Source of the DNA: Bacteroidia bacterium
Lineage (GTDB): Bacteria; Bacteroidota; Bacteroidia; J057
NCBI GenBank assembly: GCA_030731845.1
Contig: JANQTF010000162.1
Span: 1-49,132 of the forward strand
Length of the DNA stretch: 49,132 nt
Direction of reading: 5' to 3'
The translations under genes were made by a program, and so were the position numbers. Shown piece by piece: positions 1 to 6,735 of this stretch. Numbering within the stretch: position 1 is the stretch's first letter; each line of letters begins with the position of its first letter. The notes beneath the pieces were generated by a model. It searched no databases and was not told where the DNA came from. It saw only the letters and a program-made list of their open reading frames with translations.

Positions 1-89
1 TCTCTGTGCCCTCCGTGCCTCCGTGGTGAACTCTTCCCTCTCTCATTCAACCATTCAAAAATTCCCCCATTCAACACTTTTCCCCTGCC
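1..89. repeat. Short-period degenerate repeat tract downstream of argF'
   Basis: Non-coding. Read on the minus strand, positions about 1-32 begin TTCACC and continue as imperfect units of the CACGGAGG / CACAGAG kind. Positions 41-80 on the plus strand contain three CATTCA-type units. The first part belongs to the same class as the repeats flanking the GxxExxY gene at 3.4-3.9 kb (also starting TTCACC, with CACAAAGG units). No gene is visible here. The rest of the element, if there is one, lies left of the window. Confidence 0.5.
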
Positions 90-1034
90 TCATTTGCCCA
101 GCAAAGTGGCGAGTACCGCTTGAGCCGCGTAGGTGCGGTTTTCGGCTTGGTCGAGCACGATGGAATCGGCGCTGTCGATGACGCCGTCGGCGACGATCAC
201 GTTGCGGCGCACCGGAAGGCAGTGCATGAATTTGCCCTGGTTGGTGAGGGCCATTTTCTCTTCAGTGATCATCCACGAAGGGTCTTGGGAAAGAATTTGG
301 CCATATTGGCGGTAGCTCGACCAGTTTTTGACATACACGAAGTCGGCATCTTTCAAGGCCTCATTCTGATCGTAGGTCACGGTATGTCCGGCAAAAAACG
401 GTGCGGCGAGATCGTAGCCTTCGGGGTGGGTAATCACGAGGTCGTATTCAGAGGCGCGAATCCACTCGGCGAAAGAGTTGGCCACTGCCTGCGGCAGCGC
501 GCGTGGGTGCGGTGCCCAGCTGAGCACGATTTTGGGTCGCTCTACTTGTTTGTATTCCTCGATTGTGAGCAGGTCGGCGAGCGACTGTAGCGGGTGGCGG
601 GTAGCACTTTCGAGGCTGAGGATGGGCACACCAGCATATTTTTTGAAAGCTTCCAGCACACGCTCCTGATAGTCTTCTTCGCGGTCTTTGAGGCCGGGAA
701 AAGAGCGAACGCCGATGATGTCGCAATAGCGGCCCATCACGGCAGCGGCATCTTTCACGTGCTCGGCTGTGCCAGCATTCATCACCGCACCATCTTCAAA
801 TTCGAGTTGCCATCCCTCTGTGCCGATGTTCATCACGATGCACTGCAGCCCCAGGTTGTGCGCTGCTTTTTGTGTGCTGAGCCTGGTTCGGAGGCTGGGG
901 TTGAAAAAAATAAGCCCCAGTGTTTTTCCGCGCCCGAGGGTGCTCCATTGAAGAGGATCGGCTTTGCAACGAGCTGCTTTTGCAAGCAGGGCCGGAAGAT
1001 CAGTGACATCGGAGGCAGCGGTGAAATGGTGCAT
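90..1034 (-). CDS. argF': N-acetyl/N-succinylornithine carbamoyltransferase (ArgF')
   Basis: Transcarbamylase acting on an N-acylated ornithine, giving N-acylcitrulline from carbamoyl phosphate in the cytoplasm. It has 314 residues when started at the ATG at 1034 (MHHF), which fits the family better than the longer reading. The carbamoyl-phosphate loop FFNPSLRTR is at 43-51, HPLQ at 147-150, and the C-terminal HCLPVRRN motif is present. The stretch EFEDGAVMNAGTAEH is typical of the Bacteroidota N-acylornithine enzymes and not of ordinary OTCase. From memory of the family, residue 90 is Glu in acetylornithine enzymes and Pro in the Bacteroides succinylornithine enzyme. Here it is Ala, so the substrate cannot be assigned. 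It is the last gene of the arg operon, 107 bp after argD. Confidence 0.93.
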   Translation of the reverse strand: MHHFTAASDVTDLPALLAKAARCKADPLQWSTLGRGKTLGLIFFNPSLRTRLSTQKAAHNLGLQCIVMNIGTEGWQLEFEDGAVMNAGTAEHVKDAAAVMGRYCDIIGVRSFPGLKDREEDYQERVLEAFKKYAGVPILSLESATRHPLQSLADLLTIEEYKQVERPKIVLSWAPHPRALPQAVANSFAEWIRASEYDLVITHPEGYDLAAPFFAGHTVTYDQNEALKDADFVYVKNWSSYRQYGQILSQDPSWMITEEKMALTNQGKFMHCLPVRRNVIVADGVIDSADSIVLDQAENRTYAAQAVLATLLGK

Positions 1035-1141
1035 GAAGGAAAATCGTCTGAGAATGATGGGCAAAAAAGAAGGCGCTCCGCGAGATTGGCGGAGAATTCA
1101 AAGATAAATGAGAATCGAGAAAATCAAATGTGAGATCTGGT

Positions 1142-2284
1142 TCAGCTCACTTTTTCTCCTTCGAGCACGGCCTGTGCTGCCGCCTGAAATTGCATCACCT
1201 GCTCCATGGTGAGGGTCAGGGGAGGCAGCAAGCGAATCACATTGGGCTGAGAAGAAGATCCGGTGAAAATGCGGTGCTGATCGAGAAGCTGCTTTCTCAC
1301 GGGGCCAGCAGGACGGTCGAGTTCCACGCCGAGCATCAGGCCGCGACCGCGCACTTCTTTCACGCCGGGCAGGCTCTCAAGCAGCGGAATCCACGCTTTT
1401 CCAATCCGATCGGCATGTGCGATCAGGTCTTCAGACTTGAGCACATCAAGCACCGCGATACCTGCTGCGCAGGCAAGGTGGTTGCCACCAAAGGTCGTCC
1501 CCAACATGCCATGCCATGCCTCAAACTGCTCGTCAAGCAGGATGCCCCCGATCGGAAATCCATTGCCCATGCCTTTGGCCATCGACACGATGTCGGGGCG
1601 AATGCCCGCGTGTTGGTGCGCAAAGAACATTCCTGAGCGCCCGTAGCCAGACTGTATCTCATCCAGGATGAGCACGGTCCCGGTCTCGGTGCAAAGCTTG
1701 CGTGCCAGTTTCAGAAACGAGTGCGAAGGCTCATGAATCCCGCCCACGCCTTGAATGCCTTCCACGATCAGTGCGCAAAATTCTCCTGTCTCCAATTGTT
1801 GGGTCAAGGCTTGTTCATCATCAAAGGCGATGCGCACCATGTAGTCGGTCTTGTTCACCGGGGCAACCACCTTGGGGTTGTCAGTCACAGCGACCGCAGC
1901 CGAGGTTCTGCCATGAAAAGCCCGCTCCAAATACAGCACCTTGGCCCGTCCGGTGTGAAAGGACGCTACCTTCAGCGCATTTTCGTTGGCCTCGGCGCCC
2001 GAGTTGCACAAAAACAGTTTGTAATTGTCCAGACAGCTCTGCTCTCCCAACTTGTCGGCGAGCTCCTGCTGCAGCGGGTTCTGAACCGAGTTGGAGTAAA
2101 ATCCGATTGCGTCAATCTGATTTTTCAGCATCTCCGCGTAGTGCGGATGCGCATGGCCGATGGAGATCACCGCATGACCGCCGTAGAGGTCGAGATATTC
2201 GGTGCCATGTTCGTCATAGACCTGACAATCTTTGGCGCGCACCGGGGTGATGTTGAACAAGGGATATACATCAAAAAGATTCAT
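1142..2284 (-). CDS. argD: Acetyl/succinylornithine aminotransferase (class III, ArgD)
   Basis: PLP-dependent transaminase converting N-acylglutamate semialdehyde to N-acylornithine with glutamate as donor. It has 380 residues, normal for ArgD. Visible features are the phosphate-binding NSGAEANENALK (94-105), the class III block LILDEIQSGYGR (Asp208 contacts the pyridine nitrogen) and the PLP lysine, Lys237, in SMAKGMGNGFPIGG. The motif fits ArgD better than GABA or beta-alanine transaminases, and the position between argC and argF' settles the assignment. The start at 2284 (MNLFDVYP) is kept. It lies 61 bp after argC, a purine- and pyrimidine-rich spacer without obvious signals. Confidence 0.95.
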   Translation of the reverse strand: MNLFDVYPLFNITPVRAKDCQVYDEHGTEYLDLYGGHAVISIGHAHPHYAEMLKNQIDAIGFYSNSVQNPLQQELADKLGEQSCLDNYKLFLCNSGAEANENALKVASFHTGRAKVLYLERAFHGRTSAAVAVTDNPKVVAPVNKTDYMVRIAFDDEQALTQQLETGEFCALIVEGIQGVGGIHEPSHSFLKLARKLCTETGTVLILDEIQSGYGRSGMFFAHQHAGIRPDIVSMAKGMGNGFPIGGILLDEQFEAWHGMLGTTFGGNHLACAAGIAVLDVLKSEDLIAHADRIGKAWIPLLESLPGVKEVRGRGLMLGVELDRPAGPVRKQLLDQHRIFTGSSSQPNVIRLLPPLTLTMEQVMQFQAAAQAVLEGEKVS

Positions 2285-2345
2285 CGTTCAGAAATTGAGA
2301 GCTGAGAGAAAAGAGGAGCGTGAGGAAAGCGGGAAAAAGTGGAGG

Positions 2346-3311
2346 TCAAAACCCCAGGGATTTGAGTCCCAGGCCAGCTGTTTCTTCGAGGCCAAACATG
2401 AGGTTGGCGTTTTGGACAGCTTGCCCGGAGGCTCCTTTCACGAGATTGTCGATCATGGAGATCACAAGGAGTTGGTCTTCGTGTTTTTGCAGGTGAATGA
2501 GGGCTTTGTTGGTATTGATCACCTGCTTGAGGTGCGGGTCTTGGCGTGTCACATGGGTAAAAGGATGATCGGCATAGAATGCTTCGTAGCGGTCATAGGC
2601 TTCCTCCTCGCTCCAGGCACAAGTGGTGATGCTCGTGGCGAATATCCCTCGGGGAAAATCTCCCCTCAGGGGCACAAAGTGCACCCGTTTTCCATGATTC
2701 TGGAGGCGTTGGGTGCTTTGGTAAATTTCGGGGAGGTGTTGGTGGGTAAATGCCTTGTACACGCTCAGGTTGTTGTTGCGCCAGGAGAAGTGCGTGGTGG
2801 CGCCGGGTTGTTGGCCAGCCCCGGTAGCGCCTGTGGTGGCATTGACCACGATGTCGTGCGTAATGCCGCCGTGGGCGGCGAGAGGCAACAGCGCAAGCTG
2901 TATGGCTGTGGCAAAACACCCCGGATTGGCGACCCGCGTCGCCGTGCGGATTCTGTCTCGCTGCCACTCAGGCAGGCCATAGATGAAGGCATTCTCTGGC
3001 GATTCCATCCGAAACTCGTTGCTCAGGTCGATGATCTTCACTGAGTCTGGCAGCACCACGCTATCGAGAAACGGCTGCGTGTGGCCATGGCCACTACACA
3101 GAAACAGCAGATCCACCTCCGTGCTCACCTCTGCGGTGAACCTCAGATCGGTTTCTCCGATCAGATCCTGATGCACCGCCGTGACAGCCTTCCCCGCCTG
3201 ACTGCTGGAATGCACAAATGCGATCTCGACCTGAGGGTGGTGCAGGAGAATCCGCAGAAGCTCCCCCGCCGTGTAGCCCGCCCCGCCGATGATGCCGATG
3301 GAAATGTTCAT
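2346..3311 (-). CDS. argC: N-acetyl-gamma-glutamyl-phosphate reductase (ArgC)
   Basis: NADPH-dependent reductase making N-acylglutamate semialdehyde. The ATG at 3311 (MNISIGIIGG) is preferred; the reading frame can be extended only to a TTG four codons earlier. The 321-residue product opens with the dinucleotide-binding GIIGGAGYTAGEL (6-18). The catalytic cysteine is Cys132 in NPGCFATA. The sequence YGLPEW follows the family pattern. It lies downstream of the GxxExxY cassette: the outermost repeat copy ends only about 20 bp before the start codon, so the inserted repeats now form the immediate upstream region of argC. Confidence 0.95.
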   Translation of the reverse strand: MNISIGIIGGAGYTAGELLRILLHHPQVEIAFVHSSSQAGKAVTAVHQDLIGETDLRFTAEVSTEVDLLFLCSGHGHTQPFLDSVVLPDSVKIIDLSNEFRMESPENAFIYGLPEWQRDRIRTATRVANPGCFATAIQLALLPLAAHGGITHDIVVNATTGATGAGQQPGATTHFSWRNNNLSVYKAFTHQHLPEIYQSTQRLQNHGKRVHFVPLRGDFPRGIFATSITTCAWSEEEAYDRYEAFYADHPFTHVTRQDPHLKQVINTNKALIHLQKHEDQLLVISMIDNLVKGASGQAVQNANLMFGLEETAGLGLKSLGF

Positions 3312-3337
3312 AGTGTTGGTCAAGTCGTTTTTTTTCT

Positions 3338-3377
3338 GCTAAGACTTTTTCTCACAAAGGTCTCAAAGGCATGCACA
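3338..3377 (+). repeat. 40-bp direct repeat, outer copy
   Basis: First copy of an exact 40-bp repeat beginning GCTAAGACTTTTTCTCACAA and ending CATGCACA. The second copy is 58 bp further on at 3396-3435. The sequence before this copy (CTGCT instead of CCGCT) is more eroded than before the inner one, which suggests an older duplication or a remnant end. Confidence 0.8.
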
Positions 3378-3395
3378 CAGAGCACTTTTTTCACC

Positions 3396-3435
3396 GCTAA
3401 GACTTTTTCTCACAAAGGTCTCAAAGGCATGCACA
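3396..3435 (+). repeat. 40-bp direct repeat, inner copy
   Basis: Second copy of the 40-bp repeat, overlapping the left inverted-repeat arm of the GxxExxY cassette. The following CACAAAGG-TCTCAAAGG units run into the 3' end of the GxxExxY gene: its TGA stop codon (3444-3442) is supplied by a CCTTTGAGA unit read on the minus strand. Confidence 0.8.
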
Positions 3436-3441
3436 AAGGTC

Positions 3442-3828
3442 TCAAAGGATCATTCTTTTGATGCCATCTTTCATTCGAGAAACATAAAAATTGAGAATGT
3501 ATCCGAGGGAAACACCAGAAAGTCTCATGTAGGTTAACAGTTGAGCTTCATGAACTGGAGCCAGACTTTCCACTGTTTTTACCTCAATAATCACAAGGTC
3601 TTCTACCATCACATCAATCCGAAAAGCAGTGTCGAGTTTTACTTCTCCATAGATGAGAGATACAGGAAGTTGGCGATCGACCTTGAACCCGAGCTTCTCT
3701 AATTCATATACCAAGCAGGCTTCATAGGCACTCTCTAGCAAGCCCGGACCTAACTGAGTATGAATTCGAAAGGCAGCATCAAGAATCGCCTTCCCGACCT
3801 TTTCTCGATCATGTCTAGGCTGGTTCAT
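3442..3828 (-). CDS. GxxExxY protein (PDDEXK_3-type putative nuclease)
   Basis: Small protein of 128 residues when started at the ATG at 3828 (MNQPRHDREK). A longer reading to 3897 would only translate the flanking repeat. The name-giving motif is G29-LL-E32-SA-Y35. A PD-(D/E)XK-like core follows: Asp72 in FRIDV, then E82-V-K84 in IIEVKT, and Gln96 in HEAQLLTY. The family is annotated as a predicted nuclease of unknown function. The start codon lies directly behind a CACAAAG repeat unit and the stop lies inside another, so gene and repeats form one unit. It is co-oriented with the arg operon and is probably transcribed from the arg promoter. Confidence 0.88.
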   Translation of the reverse strand: MNQPRHDREKVGKAILDAAFRIHTQLGPGLLESAYEACLVYELEKLGFKVDRQLPVSLIYGEVKLDTAFRIDVMVEDLVIIEVKTVESLAPVHEAQLLTYMRLSGVSLGYILNFYVSRMKDGIKRMIL

Positions 3829-3886
3829 CTTTGTGATCTTTGTGTTCTTACTTTGTGTCCTTTGTGAGAAAAAGCGGTGAATACAC

Positions 3887-5077
3887 TCACTCCTCATTCA
3901 CCAACCGATGCAGCTTGCCCTGCATCCCGAGGATCTTCGTGAAGCCCTTCACATCGTCGCCGGACCATGCGCGGTTCATCTCGCCGTAGGTTCCAAATTT
4001 CGCCGACATCATATCATATTCAGACTGCACGCCGATTGCCTGAAACTGATACGGAGACAGCCTCACGCGCACTTTGCCCGTGACAGACTCCTGCGTGTCG
4101 GTGAGAAACCCTTCGATGTTGCGCATCACAGGCTCGAGAAACTGCGCCTCGTGGAGCATCATGCCGTAGGAATCGGCGAGTTGTTTTTTCCAGTGCTGCT
4201 GAAACTTGGTGAGCACATGCTTTTCGAGCAGGTGATGAGCTTTGATAAGAATAAGCGGCGCTGCTGCCTCAAAGCCCACGCGGCCCTTGATGCCGATGAT
4301 GGTGTCGCCCACATGCACATCGCGGCCCACTGCATAGGGCGAAGCAATCGCCTGCAAAGCCTGTATGGCAGCCACGGGGTGCTCATAGCGCGTGCCGTTG
4401 ATGGCGATAGGCTCTCCTTGCTCAAATTCGATGATCACTTCCTCGGTGCCAGTGGCAGTGAGCTGTGTGGGCCAGGCCTCTTCGGGCAGCGTGTCCCAGC
4501 TGTTGAGGGTTTCTTTGCCGCCTACACTTGTGCCCCACAGACCCTGATTGATGGAATATTGTGCCTTGGCCCACTCGTAGGTCACGCCTTTTGTTTTGAG
4601 GTAGTCGATCTCTGCTTCGCGGCTGAGCTTGAGGTCGCGGATCGGAGTGAGGATCTCCACGCCGGGAGCCATGACCTCAAACACGAGGTCAAACCTCACC
4701 TGATCGTTGCCGGCACCGGTGCTGCCATGAGCAATATATTTTGCGCCAACTTTGTGCGCATACTGAGCGATTGCCATGGCCTGAAAGGTGCGCTCAGCGG
4801 AAACAGAGAGCGGATAGGTGTCATTTTTCAACACATTGCCAAACAGCAAATATCGAAGGCACTGCTCGTAGTAGGGCTTGATTTCGTCGAGAACAACATG
4901 ACTGGCCACTCCCAGAGATTCTGCACGGTTGGCAATATGTGCGAGGTCATCAGCAGAAAAACCACCTGTATCGACGATGGCAGTGTGTACTTCGAGGCCT
5001 TTGTCTTCAGCGAGATATTTTACACAAAATGAGGTATCAAGACCACCAGAAAACGCGAGTACTACTTTGTCGGGCAT
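3887..5077 (-). CDS. argG: Argininosuccinate synthase (ArgG)
   Basis: ATP-dependent ligation of citrulline and aspartate to argininosuccinate. It has 396 residues from the ATG at 5077 (MPDKVVLAFSGG). The 24 extra residues of the longer frame are unlike the family and are left out. The PP-loop AFSGGLDTS (8-16) is complete, and the family blocks AHGSTGAGNDQVRF and SINQGLWG are present. An unacylated citrulline is needed here, so a deacylase (ArgE-like) must be encoded outside the window. The order GNAT-argG-argC-argD-argF' is a common Bacteroidota arrangement. The GxxExxY cassette begins 6 bp after the stop codon. Confidence 0.96.
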   Translation of the reverse strand: MPDKVVLAFSGGLDTSFCVKYLAEDKGLEVHTAIVDTGGFSADDLAHIANRAESLGVASHVVLDEIKPYYEQCLRYLLFGNVLKNDTYPLSVSAERTFQAMAIAQYAHKVGAKYIAHGSTGAGNDQVRFDLVFEVMAPGVEILTPIRDLKLSREAEIDYLKTKGVTYEWAKAQYSINQGLWGTSVGGKETLNSWDTLPEEAWPTQLTATGTEEVIIEFEQGEPIAINGTRYEHPVAAIQALQAIASPYAVGRDVHVGDTIIGIKGRVGFEAAAPLILIKAHHLLEKHVLTKFQQHWKKQLADSYGMMLHEAQFLEPVMRNIEGFLTDTQESVTGKVRVRLSPYQFQAIGVQSEYDMMSAKFGTYGEMNRAWSGDDVKGFTKILGMQGKLHRLVNEE

Positions 5078-5211
5078 TGTGAAAAAGATTGAATGAATGG
5101 AGTGTTGGAAGTGCGAAAGTGAACAAAAAAATAGAGACTTGCGGAGCATGGTGGCTATCGCAAGTCTCTGAAGGGGGCAGAACGAGCACTCGTTTTGCGA
5201 AATATACAGAC

Positions 5212-5919
5212 CTAGACAGCAAGCGACTTTCCAAAGATGTTCTCCCTTATTTTCTGGAGGATCTTGTTGGATTTGCGTTTGCGCATGTGAGTTTTGTACT
5301 GCTGCCAGCGATTGTCGAGCGCTGCGGAGCGCTCCTCATAGGTCATCTGTTTTTTTTCGGGGGAGGCAAATGGATCTGCTACCGACATAGACTTTGCGGG
5401 ATCATAGAGCATGCCGGTGCAGAGGCAGAGTTTGCGGTCGTTGCGGGTGAGCACATCGTAGTTGGGGCAGCTTTGGCAGCCTTTCCAAAACACCTCGTCG
5501 GTGGTGAGTTCGGAGAAGGTGACGGGCTTGTAGCCGAGATCAGAATTGATCTTCATGACCGCGAGGCTTGTGGTGATGCCAAAGAGTTTGGCCTCCGGAT
5601 ATTTTTTGCGGGAAAGCTCGAAGGCTTTCTTCTTGATATTGCGAGCAAGCCCGATGTTTCGGTAATCTGGCGAAACAATGAGGCCGGAATTGGCGACGTA
5701 TTGACCGTGGCCCCAGGTTTCTATGTAGCAAAAGCCAGCGAGGGCATCCCCATCCAAGGCAATGATGGCTTTGCCTTCGGCCATCTTGGTCTGAATGTAA
5801 GCCGGTTCTCGCTTCGCAATGCCGGTTCCACGAGCTTTTGCCGCCTCAAACATGAGGTCGCAAATGTCTTGGGCGAAAGAGGAGTGAGCTTCTGTAGCGA
5901 CGAGAATTTCAACGTTCAT
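5212..5919 (-). CDS. GNAT acyltransferase at head of arg operon (probable N-acylglutamate synthase)
   Basis: Protein of 235 residues with a GNAT fold: the acetyl/acyl-CoA loop is in YRNIGLARNIKKKAF (86-100), after the beta-4 segment SGLIVSP. First gene of the arg operon, so the likely reaction is N-acylation of glutamate. In Bacteroides the homologous arg-cluster gene has been genetically linked to N-succinylglutamate formation (from memory; acyl donor not deducible here). The C-terminal part carries four cysteines, Cys148, Cys151, Cys165 and Cys167 (CxxC and CxC), which may bind a metal and are not part of a minimal GNAT domain. The last 60 residues are strongly basic. Expression is predicted to be set by the leader peptide and terminator upstream. 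Confidence 0.8.
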   Translation of the reverse strand: MNVEILVATEAHSSFAQDICDLMFEAAKARGTGIAKREPAYIQTKMAEGKAIIALDGDALAGFCYIETWGHGQYVANSGLIVSPDYRNIGLARNIKKKAFELSRKKYPEAKLFGITTSLAVMKINSDLGYKPVTFSELTTDEVFWKGCQSCPNYDVLTRNDRKLCLCTGMLYDPAKSMSVADPFASPEKKQMTYEERSAALDNRWQQYKTHMRKRKSNKILQKIRENIFGKSLAV

Positions 5920-5981
5920 GAAATTGTTGCGCGATGGCCTTGAAAGGTGAGTAGAAATAGAAAAATGGAAAGGTCAACATA

Positions 5982-6025
5982 CAAAAAATCCGACCTGCTG
6001 TTGACGGATTGTAAGCGGAGGTCGG
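5982..6025 (-). terminator. Attenuator terminator of the arginine leader
   Basis: On the minus strand a 7-bp stem CCGACCT / AGGTCGG (6025-6019 with 5996-5990) encloses a 22-nt loop that can add a GCT/AGC extension. ATTTTTTG follows at once. It lies 36 bp downstream of the leader ORF stop and 70 bp before the GNAT start. No complete gene precedes it, so it can only act on a leader transcript. Confidence 0.75.
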
Positions 6026-6061
6026 GCGAAAAAATCACAAATAAGTGTGAGGAAGACACTA

Positions 6062-6151
6062 TCAGGCCCTTGGGGACCTACTACGTCTCAGCCCGGTCAC
6101 CGGTCGGTGCGGACTACAGATAGGAAAACTATATGACAGGTAATTCAACAT
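6062..6151 (-). CDS. Arginine-rich leader peptide of the arg operon
   Basis: ORF of 29 codons, ATG at 6151-6149, TGA at 6064-6062. Arg codons are at positions 16, 22, 23, 25 and 28 (CGA, AGA, CGT, AGG, AGG), i.e. five of the last 14 residues; the end reads GLRRSRSPRA. The start codon is 7 bp behind the TAtaTTTG box, so the message would have almost no 5' untranslated part. A terminator hairpin follows before the first structural gene. Seen: ORF, codon content, hairpin, position. Inferred: low charged tRNA-Arg stalls the ribosome and lets transcription continue into the arg genes. The competing antiterminator fold was not worked out. Confidence 0.75.
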   Translation of the reverse strand: MLNYLSYSFPICSPHRPVTGLRRSRSPRA

Positions 6152-6158
6152 TTCGCTG

Positions 6159-6166
6159 CAAATATA
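6159..6166 (-). promoter_or_regulatory. Bacteroidota -7 box (TATATTTG) for the arg leader
   Basis: Exact match to the TAnnTTTG consensus used by the primary sigma factor in this phylum, 7 bp before the leader ATG. No good TTTG -33 element is seen 19-21 bp upstream, so the call rests on the -7 box and its position. Confidence 0.55.
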
Positions 6167-6254
6167 TAGAACCGATACGATCATTTTCATCTGGTGTTAT
6201 ATCTTTTTTGCAATTGTGTATTTATTCCGTGATTTGTTGTCATAATTTATCCTC

Positions 6255-6704
6255 ATGCGTGCACTCATTCAAAGGGTTTCTCAGGCAAGCGTGACCATCG
6301 AAGGGCAGCTACATGGGCAGATCGGAGCCGGGCTGCTTGTCCTCTTGGGCATTGCCCCCGATGATACCCACGCCGACATCGATTGGCTGATTCGTAAAAT
6401 CACGCTGCTTCGCATTTTCAATGATGCCGATGGTAAGATGAATCATTCGGTACAGGACATAGACGGTGGTTTGCTTGTGGTGTCACAGTTCACCCTTTTT
6501 GCTGATAGCAAAAAAGGGAATCGCCCCTCCTACACCAAGTCGGCGCCACCATCTATCGCCATTCCGCTTTATGAGGCGTTTCTCTCGCAGCTGCGCACGC
6601 AGTTTCAAGGACAGATTGGTACGGGAGTCTTTGGTGCCGATATGAAAGTCGCCCTGCTCAACGATGGCCCTGTGACCATCATGCTCGACTCCCGGGAGGG
6701 ATAA
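6255..6704 (+). CDS. dtd: D-aminoacyl-tRNA deacylase (Dtd)
   Basis: Cytoplasmic editing enzyme that hydrolyses D-amino acids (and glycine) from mischarged tRNAs. It has 149 residues, the full family length. It starts MRALIQRVSQASV, the usual N-terminus. Both active-site signatures are present: SQFTLFAD (77-84) and NDGPVT near 136-141, with the FGADMKVALL block between. It is transcribed away from the arg operon, about 100 bp from the leader ATG. A weak promoter-like GTGATTTG with TTTG 18 bp upstream lies in the spacer. Confidence 0.96.
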   Translation: MRALIQRVSQASVTIEGQLHGQIGAGLLVLLGIAPDDTHADIDWLIRKITLLRIFNDADGKMNHSVQDIDGGLLVVSQFTLFADSKKGNRPSYTKSAPPSIAIPLYEAFLSQLRTQFQGQIGTGVFGADMKVALLNDGPVTIMLDSREG

Positions 6705-6735
6705 TCGCAATCTGCAATTGGGTACTTTCTTCTGC

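Larger units (their letters stand above)
3331..3881 (-). mobile_element. GxxExxY cassette with flanking inverted and direct repeats
   Basis: A self-contained block filling the spacer between argG (stop at 3887) and argC (start at 3311). Its ends are an imperfect inverted repeat. The left arm, 3390-3418 on plus, reads TTCACCGCT, six extra bases, then TTTTCTCACAAAGG. The right arm, 3859-3881, gives TTCACCGCT followed directly by TTTTCTCACAAAGG on the minus strand. Inside the arms are further CACAAAGG-type units. A 40-bp direct repeat occurs at 3338-3377 and 3396-3435. The only gene inside is the PDDEXK_3-type ORF. No transposase is present, so 'mobile' is an inference from the structure. Confidence 0.5.

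Noticed and set aside
3829-3897. N-terminal extension of the GxxExxY protein
   Set aside because: The 23 extra residues are only a translation of the CACAAAG repeat units; the family begins near MNQPRHDREK.
3908-5032. 374-residue open frame antisense to argG
   Set aside because: Fully opposite a highly conserved gene; no family features.
6030-6120. TPP-riboswitch-like fragments (CTGAGA and CCTGAT) on the minus strand
   Set aside because: The order is suggestive, but the following helices and the conserved GCG/AATG bases are missing, and these bases are codons of the Arg-rich leader ORF.
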